DNA of 64,000 nt from Adiantum capillus-veneris. Its lineage: Eukaryota; Streptophyta; Polypodiopsida; Polypodiales; Pteridaceae. The notes beneath the pieces are model-generated. The model was not told the DNA's origin. It did not search any database and saw nothing but the letters and a program-made list of their open reading frames with translations. Shown piece after piece: positions 57,235 to 64,000 of this stretch (the first letter of the stretch is position 1; every line of letters begins with the position of its first letter). A program made the position numbers and the translations under genes. The DNA is taken from assembly GCA_014529385.2 (NCBI GenBank), contig CM043964.1:139336529-139400528 (forward strand). The letters are read 5' to 3'.

Positions 57235-58250
57235 TCTCTAGTTTTGGTTAAAGTTTTGCTGATTGGTTTCTTTTAACTGCCAATGGTCTGGGTCTAAAGT
57301 TTTTGAAGTTCCAATTCCGATTGAAGTTTCTATGTTCATAATTGTCCACCAATCTTGTGAAGCTTGAATTGTTAAATGGACAATCCTTGGATTAATGACC
57401 AGGATCAAGACAAGTGTAGCATACTTCATCATGCTTAGCTTTCATATGTAATAAGTTCTCTCTTCTTTGTTGTGGGTTTCCGGATCTTTGTTCCTCCTCA
57501 GGACGAGGTCTTTTGATTTCATGAATATGAACAAGTTCTGGTTTCCTCTTTCCAATAGTAGATAATTCTATTTCAATGGGTTTGCCTGCATCAAGGACAT
57601 CTGCAAAATTGGTTAGGCGAAGACTCTGGAGTCTAGTTTTCATAGCATTATGTAACCCTGACACGAATTGAGCTACCTTGATCTCTTGACTCAACCCTAC
57701 TGGAACATACTTTACAAGGGTCAAGAAATGTTGATGGTATGATTCCAAATCTCTGGTTCCTTGAATACAGTCAAGGAACTCATTCATTCGGTCTGAATGA
57801 TAGACCTTGTTTTGATAGTTCTTCTTAAGCTAAGTCTTAAGATAATCCTTGAATACAGTCAAGGAACTCATTCATTCGGTCTGAATGATAGACCTTGTTT
57901 TGATAGTTCTTCTTAAGCTGAGTCTTAAGATAATCCCAAGTTGCAGCATTAGGATCAACATTGTTTTCTGTGCAATGGTCTCTCCATCAACGCTTGACTG
58001 TTTTCTCTAGTTTGAACTTAGCGATGATAGCTTTGTTTACTGCTGACGAATGGGCTAAGTCAAAGTAGTCATCCATGCGCTCAATCCAATCTTCAAGAAC
58101 TTTGCCTACATCTTTGCCTTCCCCGCTACTAAAATTTCCAGGTTGAGACTTGTGAAGCATAGCATCGATGTCTCTATCAATGATGGTGCGTTGAGGAACA
58201 ATGCACATTTGCATTAGCAGCAGTCGCATTTCCGCTAGGAGGCATGGCAA
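57235..58250 (-). pseudogene. gag of element C
   Basis: Minus strand. A likely start is the MPPSGNATAANANVH frame at about 58248. Then EGKDVGKVLEDWIERMDDYF, NKAIIAKFKLEKTVKRWW, SDRMNEFLDCIQGTRDLESY, QEIKVAQFVSGLHNAMKTR, a Lys/Arg/Pro-rich stretch, and knuckle CYTCLDPGH (stop) SKDCP near 57400, a CX2CX4HX4C motif with a stop right after the His. An 88-bp tandem duplication breaks the frame at 57759-57934. The 5' LTR and leader are missing; gag D lies directly upstream. Confidence 0.88.
57759..57934 (-). repeat. 88-bp tandem duplication in gag C
   Basis: CCTTGAATACAGTCAAGG starts at 57759 and 57847. The two 88-bp copies differ at one base (AAGCTAAG/AAGCTGAG). 88 is not a multiple of 3, so it shifts the gag frame. 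The near identity shows it is recent. Confidence 0.95.
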
Positions 58251-58445
58251 CTTACTGCACCTTATCAACCAAGGTCACACTTAGTAAAATTTTCTATTCC
58301 GCTCGAAGTTCTTAAATCAAATAGAATAGGCACTTAAAGATAAGATGAGAAAAAAATAGGAGAAAGAATAATAAATAAATAAATTCAATTTCTATATCAC
58401 AAAACTTGGGTTTTCAAAAAAGTCTACAACGTTTCTTGAAAGTTT

Positions 58446-60110
58446 CTAATAAATCTTAATGGCTCTAACATAATGCACTCGGTAATATCCATTGTGACAT
58501 CCTTCCATCAATGAAGTATAATTGTCCCATTCCTTGAGTATGTCTGATGGTTGACTCCAATAATCCTTCAGGATCTTTGGCTGAACCATTTCTTCGTTGG
58601 CATGTGAGTCATACCATTCTTGAGTAAGAGATTTGTTGGTTACAGGTACTCCCAATTCACTATGGATAATCGCCTTCATGTACCCGAAGTAGTCATCAAA
58701 GAAAGCAGATTCTTTTGGAACCACATCCGGTGTTTCCAAGCCCGAAGTCTGTTCGGTCCTTTGCGTCATGATTTCATATGTGGGGTAGGTCAAACTTCGT
58801 GAGTGAATGGAAAAACCCCATTTCGCATGACTCATCAGTTCCTGTATGGAATCTGACTTTTGCTCTAAGCAGTGATCTCGGATCTCTGTAGGAAGTCCCA
58901 AGGTAAACCGCTCAATCTGCTCTTTGAACGAGATCTTCTTAAATGAAGAGGCTGGTAGAAAAGAGCTCCAGAATCTCTCGTAATATACGTCCAATGTATC
59001 CTTCTTGGTCATCCAAAGATGGTTCAAGCAGTTCGTATGTCGTGTTCGTACTCTTGAGTCAGCCAAGAAGAAATAAAAAGCCTTTTAAATTTTAGCCATT
59101 TAAATGGCACTGTCTTGTTTAATGGAAGCGTGGACCACCAAGTTCGAGCATTTCCCTTGAAGTAAGAGGTAGCCCTCCGAATCTTGGAGTGCTCTGAGTA
59201 ACGACCTCCAGAGAAATCTATGTCAAACTACTGTATGAAGGCCAAAGCCTTTGAAGCATCTCTATAACTAGAAAACGTGTCAAATTTAATTGATTGTCTA
59301 CCTTCTTTGAACTTTCGGACTTTCTTGCTTTTATCTTCCAGAAAGTCATACTGGTTGGCTTTATAAAAACTCTTCTTCTTTGCATAAAAGTTGTTGTCGT
59401 CAGAGTCGGAACTATCCGAAGACGAGTCCTCTGTAGAACTGTCAACCATTGAGCGAGATTTAGGCTTCTTTGCCTTTTTCTTGCCCTTTCCGAAGCTTTG
59501 CTTTTTGCTTCACTCTTTGCCTCTTCTATCTTCTTCACTCAAGTCTAAGGAGCTAGAAGAACTCTTAGAAGAAGAAGAAGAAGAAGAACTGGGTACTCCT
59601 TCAAATTGAACATGCTTCTTCTGCTTTCTTGCCGATGCAAATGTAGACTGGCGACCCAAATAACTCGGGAAGTCAGTTCCTTTCTTCTGCTTTTTGTTGT
59701 GCTTTTCAGCTTTGTTATGCGTGTCAAAAGACTGAGAAATTCGTGCATCAACCACCTGTTCTAATTCTTGCTATGTATACATCCTTGGAGTAGGAGGTTT
59801 CTTCAATGCTGGTTTGAGGGGTGGTTCTGTGGTCTGCCGCCACTGTGAGTGCACCTCGTCAAAGGAGGTCTGGCTCATGAATTTTGCAAATTTTGGGTCC
59901 TTCGCAAAATTTAGCATATCTTTGTTGCATCGCCGATCAATCTTCGACGCTCCATCTCTTCGAGCTCCGCCTAAGTAGGCCGAGGTGGGCCGTACTCCTT
60001 GCGTGAATCTTTTCCCGCATCTCCGGATGCAGAGGAAGTCGATTGATCTCTGTCTAAATCCATAAGTGCCGTGTAAAAAGGATCGGATTTCCTAGTAGAA
60101 GAGAAATTGG
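58446..60110 (-). pseudogene. gag of gypsy element D
   Basis: Minus strand, right after the primer site. N-terminal acidic/Ser part (MDLDRDQSTSSASGDAGKDS). Basic and Ser-rich region at 59755-59400 (KAEKHNKKQKKGTDFPSYLG, a poly-Ser run, NNFYAKKKSFYKANQYDF). Capsid domain from 59290 (TFSSYRDASKALAFIQ, YFKGNARTWWSTLPL). After a frame change it continues at 59066-58446 (KKDTLDVYYERFWSSFLP, QIERFTLGLPTEIRDHC, LMSHAKWGFSI). No zinc knuckle is seen before the end at 58446. The frame then stops and element C's gag begins, so D is truncated. Confidence 0.85.
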
Positions 60111-60114
60111 CCGC

Positions 60115-60126
60115 GCTCTGATATCA
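60115..60126 (-). promoter_or_regulatory. Primer binding site of element D (tRNA-iMet)
   Basis: Minus strand TGATATCAGAGC; one mismatch (G to A) to the initiator-Met primer site. Confidence 0.85.
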
Positions 60127-60127
60127 C

Positions 60128-60645
60128 TATAACGGACTTGGACACTCCAAGTCGAGAATCTACCGCGACACCACAAGAATTCACTTCAAAACAGTTCACA
60201 ATTCACAAATGATTCAACAACTGGCTCGGCGGAGTTCCATGCCTAGAGATATTGGCCCCAAAGACCGGCGCCCCTTTCGGTATTTCTTTTTGTATTAATC
60301 TGTAACTCAAAGTACAAGTGAGTGGGAGGCTCTCACTCTCAGACTCTGCGTCCAAATGCTCTAAGTAGTGGGAAGCCTGCCCACTGATTTAAAGGTTACA
60401 AGGGATGCCCAAAAGCAGATCCCCAAAAGCTAAAAATTAAAAGCCTTGTAAAAATAAAGCATCAAGGCTCTCTCTCTCAAGCCCTCTTAGGAAATTAAAG
60501 CAATTTCCAAAAACTCTAGCGTAGCCAGCCCTAAGTAGAGAAAAGCATACCAAAAATTTTCCGTCCGTACACTGCTTTTCTGTACGCTGTTACCGTGAAT
60601 CGCGTCATTTTTTGCAGGGGCAATACGGACAGTGCCATGTCATCA
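60128..60645 (-). repeat. 5' LTR of element D
   Basis: Minus strand: TGATGACATGGCACTG at the start (60645), ending CCGTTATA at 60128 with the terminal CA changed to TA. About 518 bp, with a TTTAAATC-type TATA element. A purine run (TTCGGGGGAA, 60646-60655) flanks the start, which would suit a 3' LTR, but the primer site and gag show it acting as a 5' LTR. Confidence 0.7.
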
Positions 60646-60722
60646 TTCCCCCGAACTTGCCACGCGGGACTGCTGCCAAAAGGAGAGTGTGTGTGTGTAT
60701 TGGGCAGCTAGCAACCACATCA

Positions 60723-61270
60723 TCAGTTTGTGACAGCAAGCATCTCTTTAGCATGGATGAAGTGCTCTGCTACCAGACCATCATGATCATGTGCTCTCCT
60801 TGTCTTCATCCTGTCAATGGCTTTCTTTACCCTCTCGGCTATAAAGAAAGTACATGTCTCAGGGCATGTCTCTAGTGGGTCCGGCAAAGGTGGTTGCCCT
60901 GATGCTGTGTAGAGAAATGTGGCATATCCCCCCCATGTCTCTGTGGAGGTGATTGTTGGTGGTGTGGTGAATGCTCGTGGAATAGCCTCCATGCTTCTCC
61001 TGAGTCTTGACTCATAAATAGCTGATACATATCCCACTCTAGCTGAGATAGATGAGCCCTTTTCTTTCGGCACACTAGACGATGAAAGATAATCCGTGAC
61101 TTTCTATGTGTGGTAATACCCGCAATGAGCACTTCCCTCTGTAATTTGATCCTTGTCTCTCTACACTCCTTATCATACCAACTATTATGGGGCATGCTCT
61201 TAGATCGTCTCCGTGTAGGCTTTCTATGGGGGTATGCCTCTGATGCTGCATCATGGAGCGTCTCTGTCAA
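60723..61270 (-). pseudogene. LINE K: endonuclease-RT linker and RT start
   Basis: Minus strand. 61270-60872: NSWYDKECRETRIKLQRE, AHLSQLEWDMYQLFMSQDSG, the linker typical of LINEs. 61073-60723: TFFIAERVKKAIDRMKTRRA, HDHDGLVAEHFIHAKEML, which is the beginning of a LINE RT ('...MKRGKAPGPDGI' type; here HDHDG). A frameshift joins the two. RT is cut off near 60723, about 80 bp from the LTR of element D. Confidence 0.75.
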
Positions 61271-61369
61271 TATCTAAGTGAGTTCATCTAGTGGCCATCC
61301 CGGCTCCTGAGTGCATAGCTACCTTTATATCTCATCTATATACACAGAATCCGTCTCCCTCATGAAGAT

Positions 61370-62180
61370 TTACCGAGTGTGCGTGGGGACCTCTCCTAAT
61401 GGAGTTGTGCTGAACTGAAATGTAAGAGTGAAAGACAAGATAGCATAATCAACTGCTACTCCAACTGGTCTAGTGCCCACCACGAAATCCTGAAAGAATG
61501 GAATGAGACCTGACTGGGCCATAACATAATCCACTGTACTAGCACCACGTCGATGTGGAAAGCACGTAAAACCTCCAGTTGTCAAAAATGGCCAATCTAT
61601 GTGCAGTTCCCATATCTATCAAGTATCTGCCATACTCAGTGTACTCCTCATCTTGTGATAGTCTGGATAGGCCCATCTCTGTAACGTCCAGCTCCCTAAG
61701 CATCTCCTCGGAAGTATCATAAAATATTGTCTGGTGATGGGCAGTCTTAGCATTGAAGTCCCCTAGTATGACAATGTCACCATCCTTGGAAATCTCCCAT
61801 GTGTCATTATCCAAAATAGCAAAGGGTGATTGTCCTCTAGGTGATGCATATACTGACGTATTAGGAGGGAAGTAACAAATAGCAATGTAGAGGTATTTGC
61901 ATGTCTCTACCCTTAGCCTCACCCACATGTACCTAGCCTAGTCATCCTTACGCGCTATATATATCAATGGCTGCAACTCCTTCTTGAATAAATTGCCACT
62001 CCCCCTGAGCCCCGTCCTCGATGCTCCGATCTGGTCTCCTGTCTGCAGGCGACATCCATCTATATCTGCTCACCTGTGGCATGGATTTCCCAGGGGCTTG
62101 ATGCATCTCAGAATAGAAAATGATGTCTCTCCTAGTGAAATTGTCCTCAAAGGCACCTACATCAAGACAAAGTGACCCAT
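61370..62180 (-). pseudogene. LINE K: apurinic-type endonuclease
   Basis: This enzyme nicks target DNA to prime reverse transcription. Minus strand: CLDVGAFEDNFTRRDIIFY near 62170, GRGSGGVAIYS near 62000, ARYMWVRLRVETCKYLYIAI and YFPPNTSVYASPRGQSPF, then VILGDFNAKT near 61770 (the GDFN motif), EYGRYLIDMGTAHRL. After a frame change: GGFTCFPHRRGASTVDYVMA, VVGTRPVGVAVDYAILSF, where the last catalytic His (S-D-H type) is changed to Tyr or Ala. Several frameshifts and stops. Confidence 0.85.
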
Positions 62181-62305
62181 TACAATCCGAGCCTGCTATC
62201 TTTAGTGTGGTCCCATAGATCTCGCACCGTCATGCGGAGCGTCGCTCCAATATCACCATCCTTCCATCCCTGTAAAAAGCAATCTTTCCTTTCTCCCTTG
62301 CTGCT

Positions 62306-63037
62306 CTAATTTCCGGCATTACCTCTTGCATATAAGAAATTTGCCGAAAGGGTGAGGTCATCTCTAAGAAAGATGCCTGTATTTTTTAGAGTCGGTCTCT
62401 TCTTGAAGAAGTCCTTCTCTTCCATGGAGGGAAAATGGAGGAATAGTGCCCTTTCCTTTGAGGTTTCCCCATTACTCCCACTTTTCTTATTGCCCACTCT
62501 CCAAGACCTCGTATGCGTCTGCTCATTAACCCCCACCAGAGTCAGTTCTTTCACCTCTTCATCCACATTATCTTGGTCTCTGAGACCACATATCCTTACG
62601 TGTAAGGCCCGCACACGTCTCTTTTGCTCCTCTTCTAGTGTAAGGTTAATGATGGTTGGTGTGGGGGTGGTGGTTATTTCCTTGCCCTTTCCTTTCTTGA
62701 CAATCTTGATCCATTTCTCGGCCTCTTCTGCGTGCTGCTTGTTCTTTAATCGTGTTAAGGTCTTCGATTATTGAGGGTTGAAGCTCTCCCTCTTCAAGGA
62801 CATTCTGCAATCGCACCTCTGCAAGCTCTTTCTTGAGTTGTGTGATTTCCTCATCTAGGCCTTCACACAATCCTCAAGTGTATGTATCGTGCTTTCTTGT
62901 GCCGACATGCGCTCGTCGAGTGCCTTAATAGTACCTAGGAGGTGGCGATTAATCTTGTTGATGGACTCGTTCATTTCCTCTTTGCATTTTTTAATGGCAT
63001 CCTCCATAGGGTCATCCTTGCCATTTTGTTTCCTCAT
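62306..63037 (-). pseudogene. LINE K ORF1: coiled coil plus RRM-like domain
   Basis: Minus strand, start ATG at 63037 (MRKQNGKDDPMEDAIKKC). Residues 15-60 are a coiled coil (EEMNESINKINRHLLGT, TIHTLEDCVKA). A frame change leads to a second coil (EEITQLKKELAEVRLQNVL). Then an RRM/L1-ORF1-like block at 62614-62306 (RALHVRICGLRDQDNVDEE, SWRVGNKKSGSNG, ERALFLHFPSMEEKDFF, TLKNTGIFLRDDLTLSANF). This pattern resembles the L1-type nucleic-acid chaperone ORF1p, not the knuckle-bearing ORF1 usual in angiosperm L1 LINEs. The endonuclease follows within about 130 bp. Confidence 0.6.
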
Positions 63038-63059
63038 GATTGAAGGTTGCAAAAGAGGA

Positions 63060-63240
63060 GAGAGAGAGATAGAATGAAGTGAAGAAAAGGATAAAGTGGG
63101 GAAGGGGAAGAGGGGGATTTTTTTCTCTCTCTATGCATGCAGGTTAGTGAAGAAGAGGAGAAAGTGGGGAAGGGGAAGAGGGGGATTTTTTTTCTCTCTC
63201 TACGCATGCAGGTTTTCTCTCTATATATTTTCTCTCTATG
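63060..63240. repeat. 68-bp GA/CT-rich duplication
   Basis: AAAGTGGGGAAGGGGAAGAG starts at 63093 and again at 63161, each followed by a T-run, CTCTCTCTA and GCATGCAGGTT. Confidence 0.85.
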
Positions 63241-63253
63241 CTTGAATATTCTC

Positions 63254-63255
<2 letters not shown>

Positions 63256-63301
<46 letters not shown>
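63256..63301. repeat. (CT)n microsatellite
   Basis: About 23 CT units. A (GA)n run at 63541-63573 and a shorter one near 63778 follow. Confidence 0.95.
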
Positions 63302-63303
<2 letters not shown>

Positions 63304-63537
63304 GCACTCTCAAATTTCTCTCTCTACGTAACAGGGGGAGGGGGAAACGCGAGGGAGCAAGGCAACCCAAGGTAGTGGGAGCGTGACGGAGTTGGGGTGC
63401 AGAGCGGGAGAGCGAGAGGCAGCAAGGTAGCGGGAACGCAATGGAGCAGGACAGTGGGAACACGACGGAGCAAGGAGAGACAGCGGGAGTGCGACGGAGC
63501 TAGGTACAGAGGGGAGAGCGCGAGGCAACAGGGGGGT

Positions 63538-63574
<37 letters not shown>

Positions 63575-64000
63575 ACAAGAGAAACAGGGGGAGAGAGAGC
63601 TTTTCCAACTTTTTGTATCGTTATTTTGAAGCGGAATAACATTTTTGTAATATTTGAGCGGCCAATATTCTTTGTGGGAACAAGGCTATAAGGAGAAATT
63701 GTATATGAGCAAACTTCTGTAACCCCTAAGCCAATTTTTGAATTAATTAAATCCGAACTTACTGTGTTGTGTCTCTGAGAGAGAGAGAGAGAGTGTGATT
63801 TCTTCTCGTCCCTACGCGCTCTACGGGACCTCCATTGCGAAAGTGACACCGCCAACGCATTAGCAACAGCTAGGGCTTCAATCCAACACCAAGTTTGCAC
63901 GATTCCGGTGTCATTGCGAAGCGAGCTCCTACTAGCTTTCAGATGAGTTTTCTTGCAAATTGTGTGTCCGTTTAGTGATTTCTTCTATACGTATGGGTTC
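63302..64000. other. GC/GA-rich tail, no gene seen
   Basis: Arg/Ser-rich frames come from the repeats. 63640-63780 (AATTGTATATGAGC, then an AATTAATTAAATC) has an LTR-like feel, but no terminus, PPT or primer site was found. Confidence 0.4.

Noticed and set aside
63310-63900. Long minus-strand ORF rich in Ser, Leu and Pro
   Set aside because: Composition follows GA/CT repeats and GC-rich low-complexity sequence; no domain.

Overview
This window is nuclear DNA from a land plant with a large, transposon-packed genome. Almost every recognisable coding stretch belongs to a plant-type retroelement or DNA transposon: Ty3/gypsy with tRNA-Asp or tRNA-iMet primer sites, Ty1/copia, LINEs and one hAT. 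(CT)n/(GA)n microsatellites are abundant. I found no intact single-copy host gene, tRNA, rRNA or bacterial-style operon. The sequence does not name the species; a fern, lycophyte or gymnosperm would fit as well as an angiosperm.

Layout. 1-2.7 kb: decayed + strand gypsy element 'F' (gag, chromodomain tail, PPT, 3' LTR), followed by a 152-bp tandem array. 3.6-6.8 kb: a possible gag start, a ~100-bp tandem array, and an LTR ('G'). About 6.8-16.07 kb: old element 'A' (+), a relative of element B. It has a leader with palindrome-bearing ~285-bp repeats, gag, integrase, a second retropepsin-like domain and an extra 3' ORF (ORF3). It is interrupted by a 660-bp polypyrimidine tract and LINE fragment 'J', and is cut off by copia fragment 'I' (16.07-17.68 kb). 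18.89-42.42 kb: copia element 'H' on the minus strand with both LTRs. It is split by an 18.4-kb gypsy element 'B' (+, 20831-39267) flanked by a perfect 5-bp target duplication. 42.4-44.4 kb: hAT transposase pseudogene (-) abutting a 42-nt poly-C run. 45.7-50.1 kb: gypsy 'E' (+), an internal-deletion derivative. 50.3-58.25 kb: gypsy 'C' (-) with a very long 3' LTR. 58.4-60.65 kb: gypsy 'D' (-), with LTR, primer site and gag. 60.7-63.04 kb: LINE 'K' (-) with an L1-ORF1-like protein and an endonuclease. The rest is GA/CT-rich.

The most interesting material is the A/B lineage of gypsy elements. Both carry (i) untranslated arrays with palindromes at about 285-bp spacing, using different palindrome sequences but the same spacing, (ii) a second aspartic-protease-like domain downstream of integrase, in addition to the usual protease upstream of RT in B, (iii) a polypurine tract and TATA-like stretch between pol and the 3' end, and (iv) a long non-env ORF3. 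ORF3 of B is extended by a coiled coil. In B, palindrome arrays precede both gag and ORF3, which suggests a repeated leader-plus-ORF module. All copies here are broken by stops, frameshifts or deletions, so the window shows the architecture of the system rather than a functional copy. All alignments and counts were made by eye.
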